From: Parasponia andersonii
Lineage: Eukaryota > Streptophyta > Magnoliopsida > Rosales > Cannabaceae
Reading direction: 5' to 3'
Assembly: GCA_002914805.1 (NCBI GenBank)
Contig: JXTB01000027.1
Span: 1,270,657-1,334,656 of the forward strand
DNA: 64,000 bases
The notes below the pieces were generated by a model, which saw only the letters and a list, made by a program, of their open reading frames with translations, made no database searches and was not told the origin of the DNA. Positions 13,139 through 25,157 of this stretch are shown one piece after another. The translations under genes were made by a program, and so were the position numbers. How positions within the stretch are numbered: position 1 is the stretch's first letter; every line of letters begins with the position of its first letter.

Positions 13139-14013
13139 GCAAGACCAGCTTCAGATATTGCTATAGGATTAGAAAAACTAGCAAAGCCTTTTGACAAAAT
13201 GATAGAGAAGTCATATAAGGAAATGCACTTGCTATTTGACTTACTAAAAAAGAAATATAATAGCATAATATATGACTTTGCAAAGAAAGATATTACCAAG
13301 TGTTGCTGATCAAATTTAGGCCTTAAAGTTGTTTGCTAAACCATAGAATGTAAGTGCTTTGAAGAACATGGATAAGGCTATGAGTATAGAGTTTGTCATG
13401 ACCCTTATTAGACAGTGATCATATTTAGAATGCCATAGATGGCTTATGTATTTGGTTTAGAATGTCTATATTTAAAGTATATTATATTTTGTGTTATGAT
13501 TAAAGAATATGTATTAGTTATGATTATGAACTGCAATAGACAACTTAAAAGACTTATTTGTTAGTTAGATATTATATAACTCATCTGAGGCATCTCTTTG
13601 TTTGAGTTAGCAACTAATTGAAATATGTATTTTGGAATACCATTAAACTAATATGAATGTTATGGCTTATATGACTTTATATTTATCGTATTTTTGGATA
13701 TTATATATTATAGATAAAAAGTTCAATTTTTCTCAAATTCCAATCTTTTTTTGTTTTTGAAGAAGCAACTTTATAGGTTAATTTCTTAAAAAATGTATAT
13801 ACTTAAATTTGTAAAAAAAAAATTAATTTTTTATATATATTTTTTAAAATAGTCCAATCCGATCTTGTACCAAACACATGATTATTATTCCAATTATTAA
13901 ATTCAACAGTTTACCAAACATAGTATTGAATTCAGCATAATTCAATCTAATCCAATCCAATCCAATCATATCTACACAATCCAATCTAATCTTGCATGCC
14001 AAACAGAGCCTAA

Positions 14014-14280
14014 AGTCTCCCTTGTTTTTCCCCTCATTCTATTCTATTTGTATTTATCATAATCTACCAATGATCAGGGCTCAATTGATATTATTCTAAT
14101 TATGTTCGGGAATTTACCCCAAAACATAGGTCAAAGTTTGATTAAGGGCCTTAAGGCAGGGATTATGGTAGGGAATGGATATGGACGGGGATTTAAAATA
14201 CCAATTAAACCACATTTTGTGTCCTGCTGTTTCGGTTGTTTTTGAATGCTCAATTAATTTTATGTTCTTGTGTATTAAAG
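14014..14280. other. Host DNA beside the PIF insertion, intron of a decayed gene
   Basis: No coding signal is seen. It leads into a good acceptor (tgtgtattaaag) of the TPR pseudogene exon, so it was probably intronic. Confidence 0.4.
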
Positions 14281-14486
14281 AATGCAGGTAATGAAGCATA
14301 TAAATCACAATAATATTCAGAAGCAGTGGACCATTACACTGTTGCATTATGTAACAGTGTCAATTGCGTCAATTTGTTGCTATTTACTTTTGCAATCGTG
14401 CTGCGGCATACCAAGGTCTGAGTCATATTTTTGATGTAATCGTTGATGGCAATCTAGCCATAAACCTAGATAGAAATTATGCAAAT
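14281..14486 (+). pseudogene. Decayed TPR exon of a DnaJ/TPR co-chaperone (TPR15/16-like)
   Basis: Bounded by an AG acceptor at 14280 and a GT donor at 14487, this exon reads NAGNEAYKSQ, a stop, YSEAVDHYTVALCNSVN and, after one frame change, FCNRAAAYQGL...AINLDRNYAN. That is the tetratricopeptide segment typical of plant DnaJ/TPR co-chaperones (AGNEAxxxGxYxEAxEHY...CNRAAAYxALG...DCxLAIALDxNY). One in-frame TAA and one frameshift near 14403 show it is dead. No neighbouring exon (such as the following AISRRATL-type exon or the J domain) is seen, so only one exon survives here. It may be the remnant of a host gene broken by the adjacent PIF and Ty3 insertions, or a captured fragment. Confidence 0.75.
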
Positions 14487-14842
14487 GTATGCTACTAAAT
14501 TTTGGTTTGCATTTGCCAGTGAAGTATATTGTCAAAAGAGTTTTCTTCTTTCTTTCTGTGTTTATTACATTATATGCACACAGTTCTCATGACTTTATGG
14601 AGATTTCTTACAAGAATGAGAAGTTGTAACTTAAAAACATTTGACTTTAATTATCGTTCTTCTTTGTTTCTGTTTTCATTATGCCTAACAGTTTTTAAGT
14701 AGTGACTCCCTACTACCTGGCTCGATCGTTATTGTTGTCTTGTGGTCATTTGGCAACATTCAATATTGTTCATAGTTTCTTCTGTGAGACACCTGATTCT
14801 TGATGCCTCTGCGGAGATGTAAAGATTATTACCTCTCTATGA

Positions 14843-16351
14843 TTTGAAAAATTACACAGTCTTATAAGATAGGGCCACGTGCCCTGTCCTTTTCTTTTCT
14901 CTCTCTCTCTGCGTTTCTGCATTTCTCGGCTGCACCACCGGAGCAAGCCGGGACTGCCGCTCTAGCCACCGTGCTCCCACGCCACCGTCCGGCGAAGGGT
15001 CCCCGTAATGCACCGAAGCTCTGCCGCCCCTCGCCAGCTACTGTCGTCGTCTGGTTCGCTGAAAAATCTCCATCAAAGCCGTTGGAGCCGTTTCAGTTTT
15101 TTCCTCACCGGCGACGATTCCAGCCACAATTCGACCTCCAACCGGTCCTTTGGATTCATCTTGTCTCAAGAATCATCAAGGTATATATATCTCAACCCCA
15201 TTTTGTCCGGATTGAAAGTTGTCATTTTTGGATATTTTGAGTTTAAGTTTGACTTTTTGATTCGGCCATTAGATTGAGTTTCTGTTATCATGTTTGGAAT
15301 GTACTCAGAAAATGGAGAAGTTAGATATATATATATATATATATTGCCTATGTTTGGTGATCGGCACAGAAATCGAGATCGGACGGTCGAGATTTGCCTC
15401 GTTTTGCGTGCCACCAGCCTGGTGTGGGTCCAGACCCGAATTGGACAAGTTATATGTCTAACCTAGCTATTTTGGGTACTAGGAATTCAGCGAAGAAGTC
15501 TGTTTGTGGAATTGAAGCTCTGGTGAGAAGTTGATTTTTCGCAAGAGGATGATCGAGGGCTTGGAATTAGTTCCCGACCCTCCGGGCGATCGTCGACGAC
15601 ACCTTGAGGATTCGATAGCTTGGTATTGCTATTCGAGCGAGGTAGAGACTCAATTACCTTTGTTTTATATCGTTTTTAAATAAAACTTATTTTCTGCAAC
15701 ATATGAGAACAAATGTGATTTTTGGTTACTCGAATATCTGTGATGGGAATTGGTTGTATGAGATATATACTGTATTGCTNNNNNNNNNNNNNNNNNNNNN
15801 NNNNNNNNNNNNNNNNNNNNNNNNNNNNNNNNNNNNNNNNNNNNNNNNNNNNNNNNNNNNNNNNNNNNNNNNNNNNNNNNNNNNNNNNNNNNNNNNNNNN
15901 NNNNNNNNNNNNNNNNNNNNNNNNNNNNNNNNNNNNNNNNNNNNNNNNNNNNNNNNNNNNNNNNNNNNNNNNNNNNNNNNNNNNNNNNNNNNNNNNNNNN
16001 NNNNNNNNNNNNNNNNNNNNNNNNNNNNNNNNNNNNNNNNNNNNNNNNNNNNNNNNNNNNNNNNNNNNNNNNNNNACTTATGTATGCCATTCTGGTATTT
16101 GACTTTTGTTGTGGATGATGGTGATGCTTGGACTTTTATGTGACTTCGTGATTTTTAATTATTATTCAGTTTATGTTTAATGGTGTATACGAACTATAGG
16201 AGTGGTTCACAGGATGGAATTCCGATTATTTTATTTAAATGGATTATTTTTATAAAAACTAGAACTTTTGACACTTTTCAAACAAATTAAGGAATTTCCC
16301 ACCTTTGTGAAATTCCTTTTCTGCCACTGGCCCGAGTTTTGGGTCGTGACA
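14843..16351 (+). repeat. 5' LTR of the Ty3/gypsy element at 14.8-23.4 kb (contains the N gap)
   Basis: It matches the 3' LTR from the phrase gggccacgtgccctgtcc onwards and ends gggtcgtgaca. The outer start is not clearly resolved. A run of 296 Ns (15780-16075) stands where the 3' LTR has about 780 bases (around 22345-23125), so the gap length is not true sequence length. Confidence 0.85.
15780..16075. other. Assembly gap (296 Ns)
   Basis: An unbroken run of N inside the 5' LTR. Reading frames called across it are meaningless. Confidence 0.99.
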
Positions 16352-19300
16352 GAAATTTTTGGTATTAGAGCTTTGAGTTTAACAGCTCGGATGTATCACC
16401 ATTAAACTAGATTGAAGTTATTTTTATGACAAGCATGCATCATTATCTCACAAACAGTTTGGCATATTGTTTCAGACTTATAGAGATGTCTCCTAGAAGA
16501 GTTCCGAGGTACTAGCCGGGTGCCGAACCTCCTTGTTCGGATTTCACTCATCTAATTGAGGCAATACAACAGGCATTTGTCCAGATGAGTAATCCAGACT
16601 ATCAGCCTCCAGCTCCGAGGGAACGACAGTTGGATTAGGCTAATCATCTCCAGTGGTTCATGCGTCTCCAGCCAAGGCAGTTTGATGGTAGACCAGAAGC
16701 TCTCACGACAATTGCTTGGTTGCGTGAGATAGAGAGGCACTTTCGAGCCCTTGGTACTCTGGTTGAGTTTTGGCTGTGTTTGCTATTACCCGTTTGACGG
16801 GGAGTGCCATTCGTTGGTGGGAGACAGTGGAACGAATGCAAGATGTAGTGGGCTTGACTTGGGAAGACTTTGAGCAGATTTTTAAGGCCCAGTATACCAA
16901 TAAGGATCAACAAGATAAATTTGTGAACCGATTTAAGATGTTGATTCAAGGTAACAGAACGGTGAATGAATACCTGATAGAGTTCACTGAGTTAGCAAGT
17001 GTTGCTCTTGGATCTAGTACGAGTGAGAAGTACCGAGTTGCCAAGTTCAAGAGTCGTCTGAATCAGAACATTTTCAACTGGATTAGTACTCAGACCTTCT
17101 GTACTCTTCCTGAGATTGCGGTGGCTGCCCAGCGGGCAGAGGCCATCGAAGAAAGATTGGATTCAAGGAGGAACCAATGGAGAGGTAATGACAGGAAAGC
17201 CACCAGAAGGAACCAGGGACAGTGGTCAGCCCAGAGTTCTTCGAACAGTGGGAGCACGAATAGCAGTGGTTCTTCAGGGGGTGGTAGAGGCAGTCTGTAT
17301 GGAGGATGTTTTTTTTATGGCCAGTTGGGTCATCGGAAGAAGGAGTGTCCCAACCGTCTGCAGAAATCTCCTCTTTCTCAAGGAGGACCGCAGAGGAGCC
17401 AGTCCGGTTCTGTTTCTTGTCAGAACACTCAAGCAATGCTGCAACAGTCACAGGATATTTCGCAGGATTTTACTTCCCCTCAGCCTTATCAGCATCAGTA
17501 CCGCCCTCAGGGATTTACTCAGAACTTTCAGACTCCTCGGGCCTCAGGGAGTCAGGGTGGGCGTGGATACGGTAGTAGTGGTCCAGGATCCAGCAGTAGC
17601 CTTCCTGGTTAGAGGAGAGGTAACAAGGGAAAAGGGAAGGTGACTGGCCAAGCCTATGCTTTTACTGGGGCAGACAACGCTCAGGATCGTACTGGCCGAG
17701 GTGTTGTTAACGTTATGATCCTTCTTTCACACTCTTGGGCACATGTTTTTTTTGATACTGGTACATCCCATTCATTCACATCCTTATTGTTTGCTCAACT
17801 ATTGGGGTTGGAATTTTCTGATTTGGATTATGTATTGACGTTGGGTACACCTTTGGGAGGAGCAGCCAATGTGTCTAGTGTGTGTAAGTCTTGTCGGGTT
17901 GTGATTGGTAATAGGAAGCTTCTTGCTGATTTGATTATGTTGCCGATGGGATAGTACGGCGTAATACTCGGTATGGATTGGTTGTCGAAATATCGAGCGG
18001 TTATGGACTGTCGTACAAAGCGGATGACTCTTTTTCCTAGTGATGGATATCCTATTGTCTATCAGGCTGGGATGAGTCCGTTGAAGCCTAGTCCTGTTCC
18101 TGAAAGCGTGCATGGGTGGAAGAAAGAAACTCGAGTGTTATGGGAACTTGTTTGCCATGGATGGCGAGGTAAGGACAGACGATCAAGATCCATGGATTCT
18201 GGTGGTGTGTGAGTATTCGGAGGTGTTTCTTGAAGACTTACCGGGGTTACTACTAGATAGGGAGATCGAGTTCTGTATTGAACTAGTTCCTAGAGCTCAG
18301 CCAATTTCTATTCCAGCCTATCGCATGGCACCTGCTGAGATGGAAGAATTAAGAGAACAGTTGGACAATTTACTTTCCAAGGGCTTTATTCGCAATAGCA
18401 CTTCTCCTTGGGGTGCTTCTGTTTTGTTTGCAAAGAAAGCTGATAGTTCGTTGAGACTTTGTGTGGATTACCAGAAGTTGAACCAGTTGACAGTGAAGAA
18501 CAAGTATCATTTGCCAAGGATAAATGAGTTGTTTGATCAACTCGGTGGTTCAAGGTTCTTCTCTAAGATCGATTTAAGATCCGGTTATCATCAATTGAAG
18601 ATAAGAGAGGAAGATATACCTAAGACAGCATTCAGAACTCGATATAGTCACTTTGAGTTTCTGGTGATGCCATTTGGTTTGACGAATGCTCCCGCAGCAT
18701 TTATGGATCTCATGAATAGGCTTTTCAGGCTGTTTTTGGATCGTTTTGTGGTTGTGTTCATCGATGACATCCTGGTATATTCCAAGACTCGAGAAGAGCA
18801 TCCTGAACATCGATGACATCCTGGTGTATTCCAAGACACTGAGAGATCATCAGTTGTACGATAAGAAATCGAAGTGTGACTTTTGGATATCAGAAGTGAA
18901 GTTCTTCGGCCATGTGATTTCTCACGGAGGTATTTTAGTCGATCTCACTAAGATCGAAGCTGTCTTGGAGTGGGAAAGACTGAGAAATGTGACGGAGGTA
19001 CATAGTTTCCTTGGATTGGCAGGCTACTACCATCGTTTTATGCAAGACTTCTCGAGAATTACTTTGCCTTTGACGAAGTTGACTAGGAAGGACGTCAAGT
19101 TTGTTTGGGATCACGAAAGTGAAGAAGCTTTTGTCAGGTTGAAGCAGAGTTTAACCACCGCACCAGTTCTTACTGTTCCTAACAGTAATGAGCCTTATGT
19201 GGTGTATATTGATGCTTCGAAGACGGGTTTGGGATGTGTCTTGATGCAGAATGGTCGAGTTGTGGCTTATGCTTCTCGTCAGTTGAAGCCACATGAAAAA

Positions 19301-21156
19301 AATTATCCCACCCATGATCTGAAACTTGCAGCAGTGATCTTTGCCTTGAAGATTTGGCTATGTTACTTGTATGGTGTGAAGTTCGACATATTCTCCGATC
19401 ATAAGAGTTTGAAGTATCTCTTTACTCAGAAGGATCTGAACTTGAGATAGCGAAGATGAGTTGAGTATATGGAGGATTATGACTTCGACCTACAATATCA
19501 TCCTGGTAAGGTTAATGTTGTAGCTGATGCACTGAGTAGGAAGCTTCGTGGTGCACTAGCTGCACTGGTGTTTGAAGATTGGAGGAACTCAGTTGCGATT
19601 TGTGACTACAACTTGCAGTACTTCGAGAATGAAGGGGTTGCTTGCCTGAGTAACATTGTGATTTCACCATCACTTCTCAAGACTGTCCAGCAGAGTCAGT
19701 GGCAAGACAGAGGGTTGAGGACAATCTGGAACCGACTTCAGAATGGTGAACAGTTAGATGGTTGGAGCACTAACAGAGAAGGGTTTTTGCTTTTCAATGG
19801 GAAGTTGGCTGTAGCTGATGACCCCAATCTTCGAGAAACCATTCTAACTGAGGCTTACAAATCAAGGTTCATAGTACATCCGGGTAGTACTAAGATATAC
19901 CGGGACTTGAAGCGGCAGTATTGGTGAAAAGGTATGAAGAAGAATGTAGCTACTTTTGTGGCTAAGTGTTTGACTTGTCAGCGAGTCAAGGCTGAACACC
20001 AGAGACCAGCTGGAATAGAAGTGGGACAAGATCACGATGGACTTCGTGACCCATTTGCCGAAGATCTTGAGGAAGAATGACGCAGTTTGGGTGGTAGTCG
20101 ATCGATTAACGAAGAGTACTCACTTTATACCGATCTGGATGGACTACTCTCTTACTAAGCTCAGTAGACTGTATGTGAAGAACATCATACGCTTGCATGG
20201 TATGCCTTCAAGCATAGTATCTGATAGAGATCCAAGGTTCACTTCTAAGTTTTGGAGAGCCTTGCAAAAAGCATTTGGTACGCAGTTGGATATTAGTACA
20301 GCTCACCATCCTGAGTCAGATGGTCAGTCTGAAAGGACCATTCAGATTCTTGAGGATATGTTACGTTGTTGCATACTGGATTTTGGTGGGAACTGGGATG
20401 ATCATCTTTCTTTGGTGGAATTTGCTTATAATAACAGTTACAAGACCAGTGTGGGTGTGGCTCCATATAAAGTATTGTATGGAAGGCCGTGTAGATCGCC
20501 TTTGTATTGGGCGGAAACCGAAGAGCGTGTTACTCTTGGACCTGAGTTGATTGAAGAGACTACTGAGAAAATCAAGGATATCTAAGAGAGACTCAAAGAG
20601 ATTCAGAGTCATCAGAAGAGTTATGCTGACCCGAAGAGGCATGAGGTAGAGTTCGATACTGGTGATTCCGTATTCTTGAAAGTAACTCTAAGGCGAGGTG
20701 TGACAAGATTTGGGGTTAAAGGTAAGCTTGCTCCAAAGTATATTGGTCCCTTTAAGATCACTGAGAAAATTGGACCAATGGCATATTGCTTGAATCTACC
20801 TGCACAGTTGGGTCACATGCATAATGTGTTTCACGTGTCAATGTTGAAGAAGTACACACCGGACCTATCTCATGTTGTTCAATAAGTGCATGTACCGATC
20901 CAAGAAGATGTGTCCTATAAAGAGCAGCCTGTTCATTTGTTGGCTAGAGAGTTGAAGGTGCTTCACAACAGAGAGATTCCACTTGTCAAGGTGCTTTGGG
21001 AACATCACAAGGAAGACGAGGCTACTTGGGAACTCGAGACAGAGATGTACGAGAAGTACCCTCATTTGTTTGACTTTCAATCAGAATTTGTATTGTGATG
21101 TAAACCTTGACTTGTACTTTGAATTTCAGGACGAAATTCTTTTAAGGAGGGGAGAA

Positions 21157-21852
21157 TGTAAAAACCCGGATTTTGGGAGGGTAATTTGGACAATTTACTA
21201 ATTTTCTGGATAAAATATTGGGGGGATTAATTTGCAAAAGTTTTGTGCATAGAGATTAAATTGTAATTTTTTGGAGACTAGATTGATAGAGATTTGAAAT
21301 TTGGGGACTTATGTGCAATTTTTGAAAAATTGCACAGCCCTATAAGACAGGGCCACGTGCCCTGTCCTTTTCTTTTCTCTCTCTCTCTCTCTTGTCTTTC
21401 CTTCTCTCTCTTCCCCAATTTCTCTCTCTTCTCTCTGTATTTTTCAGCCCTCGATCCCCGACCGCCGCAGGGAGTGTTCCGGCCACCATCCACCCGTGCT
21501 ACGGACCGGCGAAGGATCGCTGTGCCACTCCGAAGCTCCGCCGTCCCTCGCCAGCCGCCGCTGTCGCCTGCAATGCCGGAAAACCTCCATCGAAGCCGTT
21601 GGAGCCGTTTCGGTTTTTTCGTCACCGGCGACGATTCTGGCCACCATTTGACTTCCAACCAATCCCGTTGGATTTGTCTTATCTCAAGGATCATCAAGGT
21701 ATATATATATATATATTTATCTCAACCCCATTTTGCCCGGATTGAAAGTTGCCATTTTGGGATATTTTGAGTTTAAGTTCGACTTTTTAATCCGACTGTT
21801 GGATTGAGAATCTGTTGTCATTTTTGGAATGTACTCGAAAAATAGAGAAGTT

Positions 21853-21922
<70 letters not shown>

Positions 21923-23397
21923 CCTGTTTGGTGATCGGCACGGAAATCGAGATCGGACTGTCGAGATTTATTTTGTTTTGCATGCCACCGGCTCATTGTG
22001 GGCCCGGACCCAAATTGGACAAGTTATATGTCTACCCCAACTATTTTGGGTGCTAGGAATTCAACGAAAATGTCCGTTTGTGGAATTGAAGCTCCAGTGA
22101 GAATTTGGTTTTTCGCAAGAGGACGATCGAGGACTTGGAATTGGTTCCCGACCCTCTGAGCGATCGTCAATGACACCTTGAGGATTCGATAGCATGGTAT
22201 TGCTATTCGAGCGAGGTAGGGACTAATTACCTCTATTTTATATCGTTTTTGAATAAAACTTATTTTCTGCAACATATGAGAACAAATGTGATTTTTGGTT
22301 ACTCAAATATCTATGATAGGAATTAGTTGTATGAGATATATATTGCATTACTCTGGATTCTGAGTGCAGATTATTTTGGGTATATTAAAAATAGGGCCAT
22401 TATGCTGCCCGTTTTTCTATAAAAACCTAGTATGCTGATTATACTGAAAAATCAGAGCATGATTATTTTCACACTTCAGTTCTGTATTGCACGTATCATA
22501 GGATCATACATGAGTACCGTGTTAGCATCGTGGGTTTACAGTGTAGCGCTACATGCTCCACCGTCAGTGAAAGTCCATAAACTCGCGCGGGATTTTGTTA
22601 CTTCTGATTACCTCCCCATTTGGCAGGCGTACGCAATTCGGTTGCCCCTCCAAGTTTGGTAGGTGACACACGGGTGTCCCCTCCAGATATGAACTTAGGT
22701 ATCAGGCAGGCTGTTAGGCATACTTAGTGCCATCATCCTGGATTTCCACAGATGAGAGGATGAGAGCTCATGGATATAGGTTGATTTGTGTCATGTGTAT
22801 ATGGATTAGACAGTTTTGATTACACTGCTTTTTATATATATATGGATTTCCGGTTTGGATTATATATATGTATGTTTTGGACTAAACTAATCATGCAGGA
22901 ATTCCCCATTACTAAAATATTTTCGATCGAGGTAATTATTTTTCCTACTGGGCATTTTATGCTCACCCCCCTACCTTCTTCCTCAGGTGGTGTCCAGTGC
23001 GATCTCGATGATCAAGAGGAGTAAGAGGTCATCTTGATTGCAGTTCGTCTCTTGGTGTTTGGATTGTTTGGGTCTTGTATTAGCATTGAACCAAGAATAC
23101 TGCTTTCTATTTTGTCTACGAACTTATGTATGCCATTTTGATATTTGACTTTTGTTTTGGATGATGGTGATGCTTGGACTTTTATGTGACTTCGTGATTT
23201 TTAATTATTATTCAGTCTATGTTTAATGGTGTATACAAAATGTGTGAGTGGTTCACGGAATGGAATTCCAATCATTTTATTTAAATAGACTGTTTTTATA
23301 AAAACTAGAACTTTTGACACTTTTCGAATAAATCAAGGAATTTCCCACCTTTGTGAAATTCTCCTTCTGCCATTGGCCCGGGTTTTGGGTCGTGACA
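21157..23397 (+). repeat. 3' LTR of the Ty3/gypsy element at 14.8-23.4 kb
   Basis: Begins TGTAAAAACCCGG after a purine tract and ends GGGTCGTGACA. It contains a CT-rich leader-like tract (21370-21440), a GC-richer segment (21450-21650) and a long TA microsatellite (about 21855-21920) that is much shorter in the 5' LTR (near 15325-15345). Confidence 0.9.
21855..21920. repeat. (AT)n microsatellite in the 3' LTR
   Basis: About 33 AT units. The corresponding place in the 5' LTR has about ten. Confidence 0.95.
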
Positions 23398-23577
23398 GAG
23401 TATGATCTTGAGGAGAAACTAAGACAGCCAAGAAAAGTAGCGGAAGCAACTAGTCTGAAAAACAAAGTTCGTACTATCGAAGATCACACGAATGGTAAAG
23501 ATAGAACTTAGGTAAATCCATGAAAACAGTTCTTGTAAAGTCGATAGATTAAAGATCCATATGTCTATACTAATTCT

Positions 23578-23674
23578 GGGCTATGAGTCGAACTTGGACA
23601 GTATAAACAAGAGCAAAGAGCATGGTTTTGCGGGAATACGTCATTTGTTTCTAGCTTACAAGAATGTTCCTTGA
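23578..23674 (+). pseudogene. 3' end fragment of a second PRISE gene, copy B
   Basis: TCGAACTTGGACAGTATAAA and the following bases match the last coding part of the PRISE gene (about 785-902). They read [16 protein letters not shown], then a shortened tail ending KNVP and TGA at 23672-23674. Relative to 1-902 about 30 bases are missing in the last coding segment, and nothing recognisable of the gene lies upstream, where about 180 unplaced bases separate it from the Ty3/gypsy LTR. Its 3' flank (23675-24013) continues to match that of copy A. It is therefore the scrap of a duplicated PRISE gene whose body was lost before, or together with, the retrotransposon insertion. Confidence 0.88.
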
Positions 23675-24013
23675 TTTCAGTTATGGAGGGTGATTAATGA
23701 GACAAGCAGAGGGTTCTCTTCATGTTGTGTACTTTGCCTTTGTGTCTGGACAAGAACTGACTGTTTCTTTTACTGATTGTAACCTGAATAAAACTTATCA
23801 ATATCAAATGCCTGAAAAAGCCATTTTCTTAGAATTCTGGGAGAAGAATTCATTTTTCAATGAAGTTATATTTGTTGTCCTGATCATAGTTAAACACTTC
23901 AAAAATCTCCATATTAACAAACTAATATAAAACATTGAAATGATTTCTAGTCTACCTCATTTGGTACTTATTATACTCCTCAAACTCCTAAGTTAGGCTT
24001 ATAGCAACACAGT

Positions 24014-24951
24014 TTAGAGCTTGGAAAGTAACAAAGCTAGCTCATCATCAGAGACCTTAACTTCAATGCATGCTCCGAGTGAAGTAGCCAGTCTTGCCGC
24101 TAACTGATGTTTACACTAGACAAAAGGAAGAAGCAAACCATCAAACATGAAAACATTAAGGGAAAAGTTATGAGGATGTTAGTAACTTGATTAATGAATA
24201 AACAAGAGAGAAATCTAATCTCACTCACACAAAGCTGTTCTCCTCTGTTCACAGTGTCGTAAAAGAATGAATAACAGGCACAAAAGTGCAACGGGAAGCA
24301 AAAGTGCTCCTCCTTCCTCCTGGATTCTCCCACAACCTGATAAACAAACAACATAAAGTCAGGAACCCGTGTTTAGTTTTTGCCCTGTAAGTTTAGCCGA
24401 CACATAATTTCTCAAGATTTTTAAGTTTTGATTGAATTTAGACAAAGTCTTGAGAACTATATCTCGTAACTTTCACAGTTATCGAATTTCGGATTGCTTC
24501 AAGAAAATGAAGAGGAAGAATGGGGACAACAAGACTGTACCTGAAAGATGGAGCGTCCGCTAGGTTGTCCTGAAATCCTCTTGACACCTCTTTGATCCAC
24601 AATCCTAGTTGCTCGCTCAAAGTTCTTTCCAAACAAGAAATTTAAACTGAATTTCAAGTAACAAACACCAAAAGTTAAAAGCCACCCAAAATACGACCAA
24701 TAACAAGAAATTTGAGACAATTTACTTACATGGAGAGCTGCTCATCTGTCACTGTCCAATTTCAAATGGTTTCCTCCCATCAAATGTGGAAACGAAACGA
24801 AACAAAGGTGCGCATCATTTATAGATACGTATGTACAAGAGCTCAAGCAAATGGGTATAAGAAGAAGGTACTGGAAAGAGAAAGTAGTACCTAAACCAGT
24901 TGATTCAACCTGTTTCCACACAGTCTCTGCCACCAAACGACTAGAACTCAT
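24014..24951 (-). CDS. SWS1: SWIM zinc-finger protein of the SWS1/ZSWIM7 (SSN2) family
   Basis: Five exons with GT..AG introns join into 132 codons: 24951-24891, 24751-24730 (a 22-base microexon), 24646-24541, 24336-24229 and 24115-24014. Phases agree at every junction. The protein opens MSSSRLVAETVWKQVEST, has RATRIVDQRGVKRISGQPSG (39-58, aligning with the human ZSWIM7 segment ending ITLISSPSGR) and a SWIM zinc-binding motif CxCx15CxH (C82, C84, C100, H102), then ends DDELALLLSKL. Human ZSWIM7 is 140 residues, so this is full length. Family members form the Shu complex with a RAD51 paralogue and promote RAD51 strand exchange; Arabidopsis SSN2 is the plant member. It lies convergent to the PRISE scrap, and a decayed paralogue lies at 1277-3686. 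Splicing is inferred from sequence, not seen in transcripts. Confidence 0.9.
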
Positions 24952-25157
24952 TCTCTCTCTGCTTCAGCTTATATCAATGCGAATTTTGCTATCAACAACA
25001 GTAAAGTCTCAAAATCACTGATAGAGCATTTGAAAGGTCCTATTCATTTGGGTTTAAACGACGACATTGTTAACATAAACATTAAATCACCGTTCCGTTC
25101 CATTTGAGATTGTAGTCCACATGTTCGTATTAATGCCAAAACCAAAATGGCCCGCAA
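24952..25157. promoter_or_regulatory. Upstream flank of SWS1, conserved between the duplicate copies
   Basis: This stretch, which would hold the SWS1 promoter and 5' leader, aligns over its full length with 3687-3870 of copy A (shared phrase acataaa-at-aatcaccgttcc). No core element is obvious. The match ends near 25157, where copy A has the Harbinger insertion. Confidence 0.5.

Larger units (their letters stand above)
9439..14010 (+). mobile_element. PIF/Harbinger transposon, whole length but decayed
   Basis: Termini are GGCCTTGTTTGGC and, read inversely at the right end, GGCTCTGTTTGGC. TAA lies immediately outside both (9436-9438 and 14011-14013). The subterminal DNA on both sides carries ccaatc/gattgg-rich motifs in inverse orientation. 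Inside are, in order and on the same strand, a DDE transposase of the HARBI1/ALP1 type and a MYB/SANT-like ORF, the two-gene layout of autonomous plant PIF elements. The element is 4,572 bases long. Both ORFs carry stops and frameshifts, so it is no longer autonomous, although the ends look usable in trans. AT-rich non-coding stretches fill 9.9-10.9 kb and 13.3-14.0 kb. Confidence 0.9.
14818..23397 (+). mobile_element. Ty3/gypsy LTR retrotransposon (chromovirus, Tekay/Del-like), broken
   Basis: A long-LTR Ty3/gypsy fossil in plus orientation. The 3' LTR is 21157-23397 (TGTAAAAACC...GGGTCGTGACA, 2,241 bases). The 5' LTR ends at 16351 and is followed by a primer-binding site resembling tggtat(c/t)agagc (initiator tRNA-Met). 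A purine tract lies at 21144-21155. Domains in order are gag (about 16.5-17.6 kb, with a zinc-knuckle-like CFFYGQLGHRKKEC), protease (near 17.75 kb, DTGTSHSF), reverse transcriptase (about 18.3-18.8 kb, FIDDILVYS), RNase H (about 19.2-19.45 kb), integrase (about 19.85-20.5 kb, HHPESDGQSERT) and a chromodomain-like C-terminus (about 20.95-21.06 kb). The coding part is broken in roughly eight places. By eye the LTRs differ at something like one base in ten, which suggests an insertion several million years old. Clean target duplications were not found. Confidence 0.93.

Noticed and set aside
15665-16143. Open frames of 126-146 codons across 15.7-16.1 kb on both strands
   Set aside because: They consist mostly of unknown residues, being translated through the run of 296 Ns.
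21717-22100. Open frames full of Ile-Tyr repeats
   Set aside because: Translation of the (AT)n microsatellite in the LTR.
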